Source of the DNA: a bacterium
GTDB taxonomy: Bacteria > UBP18 > UBA7526
DNA: 27,879 nucleotides
Reading direction: 5' to 3'
Assembly (NCBI GenBank): GCA_030619985.1
Contig: JAUXAI010000009.1
Span: 1 to 27,879, forward strand
Shown piece by piece: positions 1 through 6,927 of the stretch (position 1 is the first letter of the stretch; every line of letters starts with the position of its first letter). Both the position numbers and the translations under genes were made by a program. Under the pieces are notes generated by a model. It made no database searches and was not told where the DNA came from. It saw nothing but the letters and a program-made list of their open reading frames with translations.

Positions 1-399
1 TTGCCAGAATTCAACATTTCTCGCTTATCATCCCTTATTATCTCCTGGTCTATCTTCTTTCTGTCTGCAGTAGTGGGTCTTCCCGGGATCGCAGGACTGG
101 CTAATAGAAGAGTTGGCCCCTTAAGACTGATGACAGAGAAGTTTGTGAAGAAAGGCATCAGGCGCTATCTAAGGAATCCCATGTCCTTGGGAGGATATCT
201 ATTTCTCATCGCTTATTCCATCCGCTTCCCTTCCACCTATCTCCTACTTGCTACACTCATCGGCCTCGTCCCTGCCCATATCTCCTATCTCAAAATCTAT
301 GAGGAGAAAGAACTGGAACTCAGATTCGGTGAAGAATACCTGAAGTATAAAAAAGAAGTACCTTTTCTTTTACCTAGACCAAAAAGGCAGAAACCGTGA
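1..399 (+). CDS. Isoprenylcysteine/phospholipid-type membrane methyltransferase (5' end probably cut by window)
   Basis: Looks like the C-terminal part of an ICMT/PEMT-family integral membrane methyltransferase, which moves a methyl group from SAM to a lipid or prenyl-cysteine at the membrane. Seen: two or three hydrophobic segments, a YLRNPMSLGG motif at about residues 56-65, and the family's closing pattern of an E-E pair, RFGEEYLKYKKEVP and a short basic tail. The frame is open to base 1, where a TTG could be a start, but family members are usually longer, so I read the left end as truncated. The stop overlaps the GTG start of the next gene, suggesting coupled translation. Family moderately sure, substrate unknown. 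Confidence 0.6.
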   Translation: MPEFNISRLSSLIISWSIFFLSAVVGLPGIAGLANRRVGPLRLMTEKFVKKGIRRYLRNPMSLGGYLFLIAYSIRFPSTYLLLATLIGLVPAHISYLKIYEEKELELRFGEEYLKYKKEVPFLLPRPKRQKP

Positions 400-890
400 T
401 TTCATCTATCAAAGAAGTTTTCTATAACCATCCCTACTGGGTCTTCATCTTTCTCCATATGACCCTGGGAAGGGGAGCCTCCATCCTTTATGGGGTTTTG
501 AGGGGAATGAATGTCTTATACTTTCTTCCTTTAGGCATTTTCTTTGATATGTTCCAGGTCTGGCCCCTCTATTTTCTCTATGAGACGACAGAGTCCCGTA
601 TGCCTTTCATAAGAAAATTGAAAGAAAAGATGAACAGAAGAGAGAATAAATTCCTCCATTCCAGAATATTTAAGGGAGTGAAATCTTTGGGCCATCTGGG
701 AGTAACGGTAGTTGCTCTATTACCAGTAAAGGGGTGCGGGATGTGGAGTAGCATCTTACTTGCCCATATCTTAAAGATTAAACGTTCCCGAGCCTATCTA
801 TTATTTTTTGTAGGAAGCATCATCGGCTGTCTCATCCTGGTTGGTATCGGAGATATCATAAAGAGTATCTGGCACCAGATCATCCATTAA
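396..890 (+). CDS. Small multidrug-export-like membrane protein
   Basis: A 164-residue protein with about four hydrophobic segments. The C-terminal half (residues ~98-158) has the pattern of the putative small multi-drug export family (PF06695): a hydrophobic stretch ending in LLPVKGCGMWSS, a basic loop, then GSIIGCLILVGIGDII. The family name is historical and the function is not established. The GTG start is chosen because it overlaps the upstream TGA by four bases, a coupling arrangement seen repeatedly in this window. An alternative is an unassigned membrane protein of the DedA/VTT kind. Confidence 0.5.
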   Translation: MISSIKEVFYNHPYWVFIFLHMTLGRGASILYGVLRGMNVLYFLPLGIFFDMFQVWPLYFLYETTESRMPFIRKLKEKMNRRENKFLHSRIFKGVKSLGHLGVTVVALLPVKGCGMWSSILLAHILKIKRSRAYLLFFVGSIIGCLILVGIGDIIKSIWHQIIH

Positions 891-893
891 TAT

Positions 894-924
894 TTGATTT
901 CTAAACTATACTATGCTAAACTAT
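894..924 (+). promoter_or_regulatory. Possible promoter with two AAACTAT half-sites
   Basis: Two direct copies of AAACTAT lie at 903-909 and 918-924, 15 bases apart. A weak -35 (TTGATT, 894-899) is 17 bases from TAAACT (917-922). AAACTAT is the reverse complement of the half-site in the operator ahead of the PadR gene at 17224, so this may be a second PadR target. Tentative. Confidence 0.3.
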
Positions 925-945
925 AAACAGTTCAATTTTTATTTC

Positions 946-980
946 AATCAGCGTCTATATCAGCGATAATCTGCGTTTAA
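946..980. repeat. Short-word tract (ATCAGCG/ATCTGCG words)
   Basis: The leader of the next gene holds degenerate copies of one word: AATCAGCG, ATCAGCG and ATCTGCG. The last copy runs directly into the Shine-Dalgarno sequence. Related words occur at 14990-15145 and 19566-19605. Confidence 0.5.
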
Positions 981-997
981 AAAGGAGGTAAAAAACC

Positions 998-1741
998 ATG
1001 TTCAGAAGAAGTGTATTATTGTTGTTGGTAGGGTTCTTGGTGATAGGAGTAGGGAGTAGGGTATGGGCGCGCCATGGATATAGTATGGTCGATGACCCCA
1101 GGATCTATGAGTATCGTAACGCTCGTGCCTCTCTAACCCAGCCCTATACCCTTTATGTGAAGAAGGTAGATGATAAGAGACCGGATTATGAGAGATTCAC
1201 CGCTAACCCCCATTATATGTACACCCTTGATGGCTGGTGGTTAAGAGGAACTACCTTCGAAGGTCAGTTAACCGAAGTTATTACTGAGGAGTTTCGTCGT
1301 TCTAACATCTTCCAAAAGGTTTCCAATGTTCCAGAAGGAGCAGACTATACCTTGGAGACCCTCGTGAAGAGTTGCTACGGTATGTACAAAAGGCGTGTTG
1401 CTTCTTATTTTACTTCTTATTCCCCCAATTATATTGAAGGGGGAGTAAAGTTATTATTTACTTTGCGTGATAAGAATGGCAAAGTAGTGTTTCAGAAGGA
1501 GTATGCTGAAAAGGCAACCGGTAATGTGAGTCAGTCGAGAAGCACTGGCTGGATGTATGTTATGCTCGGTGATTCTTTAGAGAAATGCATGGAAAGAATG
1601 CTCAAGAATGTTGACACCGCAATGGGAGGAAAAGGTTTAACCTTCGGCCAGGCCCCGGTAAAGGAAAAAGAAAAGGCCAAGGAAGAGAAGAACAAAGAAA
1701 AGAAGAAAAAGAAAAAGAAAAAGAAAAAGAAGAAAGACTGA
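998..1741 (+). CDS. Exported protein of unknown function with poly-lysine tail
   Basis: The family is not recognised with certainty. It starts with a signal peptide (hydrophobic residues ~5-20, likely cleavage after VWA at ~24). The body has an alpha/beta pattern resembling periplasmic auxiliary proteins (a 'R-x-S-N-I-F-x-x-V' segment near residue 103 as in PqiC/DUF330-like proteins), but there is no lipobox cysteine. The last ~35 residues are almost only K and E, ending in 12-13 lysines encoded by a repeating GAAAAA unit. The ATG start is supported by AAAGGAGGT 7-8 bases upstream. The terminator-like hairpin at 1862 probably ends this unit. Confidence 0.55.
   Translation: MFRRSVLLLLVGFLVIGVGSRVWARHGYSMVDDPRIYEYRNARASLTQPYTLYVKKVDDKRPDYERFTANPHYMYTLDGWWLRGTTFEGQLTEVITEEFRRSNIFQKVSNVPEGADYTLETLVKSCYGMYKRRVASYFTSYSPNYIEGGVKLLFTLRDKNGKVVFQKEYAEKATGNVSQSRSTGWMYVMLGDSLEKCMERMLKNVDTAMGGKGLTFGQAPVKEKEKAKEEKNKEKKKKKKKKKKKKD
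1694..1737. repeat. Homopurine tract with GAAAAA hexamer repeat
   Basis: A 44-base run of only A and G within the coding sequence, built largely from GAAAAA units. Because the unit is six bases, length changes would keep the reading frame and only lengthen or shorten the lysine tail. Confidence 0.7.
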
Positions 1742-1791
1742 AAAACCTTTCATCACCAACAATTCCACAATAAAACTGCAGAATATATGCT

Positions 1792-1819
1792 ATCTTCCAA
1801 TCTTCGAAGATTGGAAGAT
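1792..1819. repeat. Perfect 28-base palindrome
   Basis: Positions 1792-1805 are exactly complementary to 1806-1819, giving a 14-bp inverted repeat with TTCGAA at its centre. No T-run follows, so it is not a clear terminator. It may be a cruciform or protein-binding site in the 470-base gap between the genes ending at 1741 and starting at 2212. Confidence 0.6.
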
Positions 1820-1861
1820 GCCACCTCCTATTTTGAGGTATCGGAACTTCAATAAGTAAAA

Positions 1862-1897
1862 GACGGCGGAGAGCGAAGCGCGCCGTCATTTTGTTTC
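1862..1897 (+). terminator. Terminator-like hairpin
   Basis: Stem GACGGCG (1862-1868) pairs with CGCCGTC (1881-1887) around a purine-rich loop, followed by ATTTTGTTTCTTT. A plausible rho-independent terminator for the gene ending at 1741. Confidence 0.5.
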
Positions 1898-2032
1898 TTT
1901 CCACTCCACTAACTAACGAATACCTCCCATATTACTTCAATATCTTTTTTATTTTTTCTCCTCTCCAATTTTTAAATTCTTAAGAATTTGGAAACAATAG
2001 AAGTGCCAGATTTCGATGTTTTAGCCGTTTTG

Positions 2033-2162
2033 TTTGACCCCGCACCTTTTATCCATTCAAAGCACTAAGGTAAAAAATGAACCCCGCCTCTTCCTTGTCT
2101 GCGGTCGGGATTTGGGGAGAAGAAGGAGCGGGGTGAATATTAAAAAGGTGCAGGGTTTGACA
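2033..2162. repeat. Palindromic element copy 1, carrying a nested 54-base hairpin insert
   Basis: Outer arms TTTGACCCCGCACCTTTT (2033-2050) and AAAAGGTGCAGGGT (about 2143-2156) are inverted. Bases 2037-2062 are the exact reverse complement of 13649-13674, and the similarity continues to 2080. Copy 3 then goes straight on to its other arm, whereas here 2081-2134 intervenes. That insert has its own inverted ends, ACCCCGCCTC at 2081 and GAGCGGGGT ending at 2133. No transposase is nearby. Its right end supplies the -35 box of the next gene. Confidence 0.7.
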
Positions 2163-2185
2163 AATAGATGCTATTAAGATATGAT
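2157..2185 (+). promoter_or_regulatory. Near-consensus sigma70-type promoter for the lipoprotein gene
   Basis: TTGACA (2157-2162), exactly 17 bases, then TATGAT (2180-2185). Transcription would start about 20 bases before the ATG at 2212. The -35 box lies at the outer edge of palindromic element copy 1. Confidence 0.7.
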
Positions 2186-2211
2186 GTATAAAAGAAAGGC
2201 AGAGTTCTTTA

Positions 2212-2997
2212 ATGAGAAAACTGTTTTTAAGTTCAATGGTATTGTTTCTTTTTCTTTTGGGCGCCTGTGCGCCGAGATATGTCAAGCCCACTATTTATAG
2301 AGAGGCGAGTTTAGAAGAGTTAATAGAATTAATCCAAGGAAGAGAAAATAGAATAGAGACCATTAAGACTTCTTTAAGGATGGGATTTAGAGATTTGGAG
2401 AAGAAAAGCTCCCAGCACTGCCTGGGAGTCTTTGTTTTTAAGAAGCCAGATAGATTCAGAATAAAAGGCTATCCTCAGATGGGACCTACACTCTTTGAGA
2501 TTGTCTCAGATGGGGAGTCTCTCTGGGTATACATTCCGAAGGAAGGGAAGGTTTATCTTAGCCAAGATTTAAAGAAAGGGGCTTCAAAGGCTGATTTCAA
2601 TCTTCAGGATTTGAGGAGTGCTTTTTCAGTTGCCGAGATACTCAATCAACCGGATGTCAATAAGTTCTTAGAGAAGAAAGAGAAAGAGTATATTCTTTAC
2701 CTTGTAAAGAAGAGGCTTTTAGAGAAAGTCTGGATCGAAAGAAGTAATTTTTTGGTGACCAAGATTGAAAGGTTTGATAGGAATGGCTCTTTAGCATTAG
2801 AAGTCTCTTTTGATGAATACCAGAAAGTAGATGGAATCGATTTTCCGAAAGAAATGAGAATTTACAACCCAAAGGAGAAGAGAATACTCACGCTGCTCAT
2901 CCAAAAAGTGAGACTCAATGAAGCCATTAAGCCAGGGGTCTTTCAATTTAAAGTTCCGAAAGGTATAGAGGTCATAGATTTAGACCAGGAGGAATGA
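2212..2997 (+). CDS. LolA-like outer-membrane lipoprotein
   Basis: A 261-residue predicted lipoprotein: hydrophobic signal ending in the lipobox LGAC, so Cys19 would be lipidated. The rest has the beta-rich LolA/LolB/DUF4292 pattern: an N-terminal helix about how often residues are 'asked' (ENRIETIKTSLR), then FVFKKPDRFRIKGY, a segment GESLWVYIPKEGKVY, and the closing VFQFKVPKGIEVIDL. This end is shared with the second LolA-like protein at 3936 (EFKVPKGVEVV). Such proteins bind lipid or lipoprotein in the periplasm or outer membrane. The next gene starts two bases after its stop. An internal hairpin at 2409-2428 is odd (see findings). Confidence 0.7.
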   Translation: MRKLFLSSMVLFLFLLGACAPRYVKPTIYREASLEELIELIQGRENRIETIKTSLRMGFRDLEKKSSQHCLGVFVFKKPDRFRIKGYPQMGPTLFEIVSDGESLWVYIPKEGKVYLSQDLKKGASKADFNLQDLRSAFSVAEILNQPDVNKFLEKKEKEYILYLVKKRLLEKVWIERSNFLVTKIERFDRNGSLALEVSFDEYQKVDGIDFPKEMRIYNPKEKRILTLLIQKVRLNEAIKPGVFQFKVPKGIEVIDLDQEE

Positions 2998-2998
2998 G

Positions 2999-3892
2999 TT
3001 GCCTAAGCATCCTCTAGATAAGTATTTTCTTTATAGATTTGTTAGGTTTATGTCCTTTACTCTGCCTCTGGGCATTGGCTACCTATTAGCAACCATAACT
3101 GGAATTGCTGCCTATTCCTTATCAAGAAAGAATAGAAGGGCAGTAATCTCCAATCTAATTCAGGTCTTAGGCAAGGAAGTGAGTAGAAGAAGGATTTGTT
3201 CTTTAGCCTGTAATACTTTCTGTAATTATTCCAAGTATATTGTCGATTACTTTAGGTTCCCGCACATTAATAAGGATAACTGGAAGAGAATCATTCCCCG
3301 ATATGAGGGAGCAGACTTTATTGATAATACCCTGAAGAAGGGAAAGGGCTTGATGCTCTTGACCGCCCATTTGGGAAACTGGGAATTAGGAGGATTATTA
3401 TTTAACACCTTAGGTTATCCCATGAATGTGGTTACCCTGGTTGATGAGAATTTGAAGATTGATGAGGTGAGGAAGAGATGGAGAAGAAGCCGGGGAATAA
3501 AGTCCTTGACTGTTGGTAATTCGATAACTGCGGCCAAGAATATCGCAGATGTTTTAGCAAAGAATGAGATCGTGGCCATGCTTGGGGATCGGGTAACCAA
3601 GACCAACAGGATGAAAATAAAGTTCTTCGGTAAAGAGACCTACTTTCCTACGGGAGCGATAATCTTAAGTCTATTAACTGGAGCGCCTATCGTTCCTGGC
3701 TTCGTCCTTTATAAAGGAAAGGGTAAATACTATGGAGTAGCAGAGAAGCCCATCTATGCTGAGGGTACCGGCAATCGAGAAAAGGACATAAAAGAGACTC
3801 TGGAGAAAATAATTAGGGTCTTTGAAAAATATATACGTCAACATCCCGATCAGTGGTATAATTTTTATCCCTTCTGGGAGGACACGGATTAG
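2999..3892 (+). CDS. LpxL/HtrB-family lysophospholipid acyltransferase
   Basis: Lipid A lauroyl/myristoyl-acyltransferase family (PF03279), 297 residues, close to the usual ~300. Seen: an N-terminal membrane segment (~18-40), the HX4E catalytic motif HLGNWE at His124/Glu129, a GDR motif in MLGDRV, and the usual Q-W-Y-N-F-Y-P-F-W ending. The family moves acyl chains from ACP to lipid A or a related lipid at the inner membrane. Start is TTG, placed by AGGAGG six bases upstream inside the preceding gene. Sandwiched between two LolA-like genes, so it may acylate a dedicated outer-membrane lipid rather than lipid A. The stop TAG is part of a repeat word tract. Confidence 0.85.
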   Translation: MPKHPLDKYFLYRFVRFMSFTLPLGIGYLLATITGIAAYSLSRKNRRAVISNLIQVLGKEVSRRRICSLACNTFCNYSKYIVDYFRFPHINKDNWKRIIPRYEGADFIDNTLKKGKGLMLLTAHLGNWELGGLLFNTLGYPMNVVTLVDENLKIDEVRKRWRRSRGIKSLTVGNSITAAKNIADVLAKNEIVAMLGDRVTKTNRMKIKFFGKETYFPTGAIILSLLTGAPIVPGFVLYKGKGKYYGVAEKPIYAEGTGNREKDIKETLEKIIRVFEKYIRQHPDQWYNFYPFWEDTD

Positions 3893-3922
3893 CACAGATA
3901 ACAACACGGATTAGCACGGATA
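3882..3922. repeat. Short-word tract (ACACGGATTAGCACGGAT words)
   Basis: Degenerate direct copies of CACGGATTAGCA-type words begin in the last four codons of the acyltransferase, contain its TAG stop, and fill the gap up to the ribosome site of the next gene. Confidence 0.65.
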
Positions 3923-3935
3923 GAAGGAATGGATT

Positions 3936-4592
3936 ATGAAGAAAATATTGTTGCTTCTGTTGGCAGTGATTCTTGCGGGGAGTTCTGTTTGGGCGGGGAA
4001 TGACCTGGATAGTATCTTGAAGAAGATGGATAAGAGGCAGAGGGGGATGAAAGACCTTAAGGCCTCATTCACCCAAGAGAAGATCTTGGAATTATTAGAA
4101 GAGAAGTTAATTTCTCAAGGGAAGATGAAATATAGAAAGCCGGATAGGATGTCCTGGGAATATTTCGAACCCGATCCTCTTTTAATGATTATTAAGGGAA
4201 AAAGAATGTGGCTCTACTATTCCGATATGGGGGTGGCTGAGAAGTATGACTTAACAAGGGCAGGAGAAACCTTGGGGCTCTTTGTGGGTTTTGGAAAGTC
4301 TATGGAATCCTTGAAGAAGAATTACCAGATCAGGCTTCTTAAAGAGAAGAGGGACTTTTATTGTCTGGAACTCATTCCCAGAAGAGAAGAGGAATTGAGA
4401 TATCTCTCCAAGATAATATTGTGGGTTGATAAGAAAGAATACTGGCCAGTTAAGACTAAGATATATGAACCGAATGGCGATACTACCTTGATAGAATTTA
4501 GGAATATTGAACTCAATACTAAGATTCCGGATTCTGAGTTTGAGTTCAAGGTTCCCAAGGGAGTAGAGGTAGTAAAACCCCTCAAAGAGTGA
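3936..4592 (+). CDS. Outer-membrane lipoprotein carrier LolA-family protein
   Basis: A 218-residue periplasmic protein with a clear signal peptide (MKKILLLLLAVILAGSSVWA, cleavage after residue 20). LolA family (PF03548) signs: MKDLKASFTQEKILELLEEK near residue 38, KMKYRKPDRMSWEYFEPDP near 63, KGKRMWLYYSDMGVAEKY near 88, and a closing KVPKGVEVVKPL. LolA shuttles lipoproteins from the inner to the outer membrane, but divergent copies in biosynthetic clusters carry other lipids. With the lipoprotein at 2212 it may form a LolA/LolB-like relay for this cluster's product (inference). ATG start with AAGGAATGG upstream. Confidence 0.8.
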   Translation: MKKILLLLLAVILAGSSVWAGNDLDSILKKMDKRQRGMKDLKASFTQEKILELLEEKLISQGKMKYRKPDRMSWEYFEPDPLLMIIKGKRMWLYYSDMGVAEKYDLTRAGETLGLFVGFGKSMESLKKNYQIRLLKEKRDFYCLELIPRREEELRYLSKIILWVDKKEYWPVKTKIYEPNGDTTLIEFRNIELNTKIPDSEFEFKVPKGVEVVKPLKE

Positions 4593-4596
4593 GAAA

Positions 4597-4670
4597 GGTT
4601 TACGGTTTACAGTTTACGGTTAACGGTAAACAGCGAGAGCTGAAAGCCGAGCGGGTAAACGGTAAACGGA
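4597..4670. repeat. Short-word tract (GTTTAC/GTAAAC) with central GC-rich insert
   Basis: GTTTACGG-type words on the left and GTAAACGG-type words on the right form an imperfect inverted repeat. The middle, about 4633-4654, is GC-rich and different in texture. A related word tract is at 15551-15583. Confidence 0.6.
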
Positions 4671-4680
4671 AGAAAAATAT

Positions 4681-5604
4681 ATGGCTTTGAAGAGCGTGAT
4701 TGTCTATTTTTCACAGACGGGGAATACGGAAAAGATAGCCCGGGCCATTGCTAAGGGAATAGAGAATACAGATAATCCCTGTATCCTAATTCCTTTAAGG
4801 CGGGTCCTGCCTCGGCATTCTCCGTTCGCGGGCCCCTCCACCCGGTGTGGATCCTCCCGCTCACAGAGATCTGCCGAGTCACCCGCACAAAAAATAGAAA
4901 TAGAGGAATTAAGAAACTATGATTTGATTGGTATCGGTACCCCGGTCTTCTACTTTCAGGAGCCCTGGAATGTAAGAGAATTCATTGAGAAACTCCCTTT
5001 CTTAAAAGGAAAATCGAGTTTTATCTTTTGTACCCATGGTGGCCAGGATGCTAATACTCTGCCAAGAATGGCAGGGGGACTAAAAGAAAAGGGTTTGTTA
5101 ATTTTAGGGGGGTTAAGTACCAGAGGATATGATTCCTTCCAGCCCTATATTGAGTTCGATTATAGCAAGGGACATCCAGATGAGGAGGACCTAAAAGAAG
5201 CAGAAAAGTTCGGTAAAAAAATAGTCAAAAATTATAAGTTGGTTAGAGAAGGAAATCGATTAGATATTCTTCCAGAATTTAAGTTCAGGTTTTCCTTGCT
5301 TCATTTCGCCTCTCTATGGCTAACGAAGGAGAGGGTAAATAGACACCTACCAAGAATAGGAGTAAATAAAGAAAGATGCATTAAATGCGGCGAGTGCGCC
5401 GGAATATGTCCCTCGGGAGTAATAGAACTTAATCCCTATCCTATACGCAAGGAAGACTGTATCAGGTGCTATTATTGTGAGAAGATATGTCCTCAGGGAG
5501 CAATCATTGTAAACTGGAAACCAACCAAGAGGCTCTTAGGTTTTTTCAGAACCTGCGATCGTATTATCAGGGCCCCTTTTAAAATATTCATCCCGCACCT
5601 TTAG
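4681..5604 (+). CDS. Flavodoxin-ferredoxin fusion (EFR1-type ferrodoxin)
   Basis: Electron carrier with an N-terminal flavodoxin domain (FMN loop FSQTGNTEKIA at residues ~10-20; GIGTPVFYFQEPWNVREFI at ~84-102) and a C-terminal 2[4Fe-4S] ferredoxin domain: Cys233/236/239/243 and Cys260/263/266/270. It probably feeds electrons to the radical SAM and FAD enzymes downstream. Odd: residues ~41-69 are a Pro/Ser/Arg-rich stretch absent from the usual family pattern and encoded by a GC-rich palindrome (4800-4886) that interrupts the domain between 'IPLR' and 'KIEIEELRNYDLI' without breaking the frame. The last codons run into palindromic element copy 2. Start ATG with only a weak ribosome site. Confidence 0.8.
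   Translation: MALKSVIVYFSQTGNTEKIARAIAKGIENTDNPCILIPLRRVLPRHSPFAGPSTRCGSSRSQRSAESPAQKIEIEELRNYDLIGIGTPVFYFQEPWNVREFIEKLPFLKGKSSFIFCTHGGQDANTLPRMAGGLKEKGLLILGGLSTRGYDSFQPYIEFDYSKGHPDEEDLKEAEKFGKKIVKNYKLVREGNRLDILPEFKFRFSLLHFASLWLTKERVNRHLPRIGVNKERCIKCGECAGICPSGVIELNPYPIRKEDCIRCYYCEKICPQGAIIVNWKPTKRLLGFFRTCDRIIRAPFKIFIPHL
4800..4886. repeat. GC-rich palindromic element inserted in frame in a coding sequence
   Basis: Outer arms 4800-4817 (starts GCGGGT, ends CTCGGCA) and 4872-4886 (TGCCGAGTCACCCGC) pair. Inner arms 4828-4841 (GCGGGCCCCTCCAC) and 4847-4860 (GTGGATCCTCCCGC) pair with a short loop. The stretch is far more GC-rich than the gene around it and stays open in the gene's frame. Confidence 0.7.
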
Positions 5605-5642
5605 GTAAAAGGAAGAAATCGAATATCAAAAGGTGCGGGGTT
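5592..5642. repeat. Palindromic element copy 2 (short form)
   Basis: Arms CCCGCACCTTT (5592-5602) and AAAGGTGCGGG (5629-5639) are inverted repeats. The right part, GAATATCAAAAGGTGCGGGG, matches the same end of copies 1 and 3. It overlaps the 3' end of the flavodoxin-ferredoxin gene, whose TAG stop lies in the left arm, and ends 20 bases before the next start codon. Confidence 0.65.
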
Positions 5643-5661
5643 CAGAGCAAAAGGAGATTGA

Positions 5662-6927
5662 ATGAAATTAAAACTAATTGTTCCGGTAGCTGCGCAACAG
5701 AAGAGCTGGGTAAGGTATTTTGCCCTTCCACCCTTGAACCTTCTCTATGTGGCAGCATTGACCCCGAAGGATGTGGAGATAACCCTTGTTGATGAACATG
5801 TAGATAGAATCGATTTTGAAGAAGAGGTCGATCTGGTGGGCATCACCTCTCTTACCGCTACCGCCCCCAGGGGCTATGAAATTGCCGATGAATTCAGAAA
5901 GCGGGGGGTAAAAGTAGTCTTAGGTGGGATTCACTCTTCAGCACTTCCCGAGGAGGCCATCCAGCATGCGGATAGCGTAGTCATTGGCGAGGCGGAGAAT
6001 CTCTGGCCAGAGGTAGTTGAGGATTTTAAAAAGAAAAGATTAAAGAAATTCTATCAATCCTCACAGAAACCAAGTTTAGAAAACCTGCCTCTTCCCAGAA
6101 GGGACTTACTCCAGGGAAAAAGATACCTGACCAAAAACTTCATCCAGACTACCAGGGGTTGTCCCTTTGACTGCGATTTCTGTTCCGTGACCAGATTCTT
6201 TGGTAAAAGACATCGTTTTCGGCCAGTAGGGGACGTCATCAAAGAGATCGAAAGCCTAAAAGGGAATTTTACTGTCTTTGCTGACGATAATGTTGTTGCT
6301 CATAAGAAGTATGCTAAAGAACTCTTTAAGGCTTTAATCCCCTGTAAGAAAAGATGGTTCAGCCAGGCGGATTTAACCATGACTCAGGATGAGGAACTTC
6401 TCAAGTTAGCTGCTCAGAGTGGTTGTGAGGGGGTCTATATTGGATTTGAGTCTTTAACTGACATCGGCTTAAAGAAGTTTAGAAAATATATCAATTTTAA
6501 GGATGCCATTAATAGACTCAAAAGTTATGGCATCCGGATAGAAGGCTCCTTTATCTTTGGTTTTGATTCTGATGATAAGAAAGTATTTGAAAAAACCCTC
6601 AAATTTGCTCAGGAGTTGAGGCTTGATATGGCTACTTTTCATTTATTAACTCCGTTACCTGATACCAAACTCTATGAAAAACTGGAAAGAGAGAATAGGA
6701 TAATAGAACGAGATTGGTCAAAGTACGACTTATCAACAGTAGTCTTTGAGCCCAAACAGATGACCAGGGAGGAATTACAAGAGGGAGTTCGTTGGGCAAT
6801 GAGAAAGTTCTATTCCCTTTCCTCTATAGCTAAAAGACTATTTCCCCCTCCCTTTAAGACTTTGCCTCATATCGTAGCCTATAATCTAAGCCGTAAGGCT
6901 AATTTTCTCCGATCGCTTAAAAGATGA
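5662..6927 (+). CDS. Radical SAM enzyme with B12-binding-like N-terminal domain (type 1, copy A)
   Basis: A 421-residue radical SAM protein of the BchE/B12-binding class. N-terminal Rossmann-like domain (1-~130) with GITSLTATAPRGYEIAD and VVLGGIHSSALPEEA. The radical SAM core follows, with Cys167/171/174 in RGCPFDCDFC binding the 4Fe-4S cluster, then GFESL and a closing TPLPDTKLYEKLERENRI. The cobalamin base-off motif DxHxxG is not seen, so B12 binding is doubtful. Close paralogue of the gene at 13687, with cysteines at identical positions. It heads a four-gene chain joined by ATGA overlaps. ATG start with AAGGAG upstream. Reaction unknown. Confidence 0.8.
   Translation: MKLKLIVPVAAQQKSWVRYFALPPLNLLYVAALTPKDVEITLVDEHVDRIDFEEEVDLVGITSLTATAPRGYEIADEFRKRGVKVVLGGIHSSALPEEAIQHADSVVIGEAENLWPEVVEDFKKKRLKKFYQSSQKPSLENLPLPRRDLLQGKRYLTKNFIQTTRGCPFDCDFCSVTRFFGKRHRFRPVGDVIKEIESLKGNFTVFADDNVVAHKKYAKELFKALIPCKKRWFSQADLTMTQDEELLKLAAQSGCEGVYIGFESLTDIGLKKFRKYINFKDAINRLKSYGIRIEGSFIFGFDSDDKKVFEKTLKFAQELRLDMATFHLLTPLPDTKLYEKLERENRIIERDWSKYDLSTVVFEPKQMTREELQEGVRWAMRKFYSLSSIAKRLFPPPFKTLPHIVAYNLSRKANFLRSLKR

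Noticed and set aside
1602-1904. Open frame on the minus strand with SFSFSFS repeats
   Set aside because: It is the antisense shadow of the poly-lysine purine tract and the following hairpins; no ribosome site or family likeness.
2033-2162. Insertion sequence with transposase
   Set aside because: The element is too short to code a transposase and none is found nearby on either strand.
2049-2291. Minus-strand open frame across the palindromic element
   Set aside because: Its frame is made of repeat DNA and the antisense of a well-supported lipoprotein gene.
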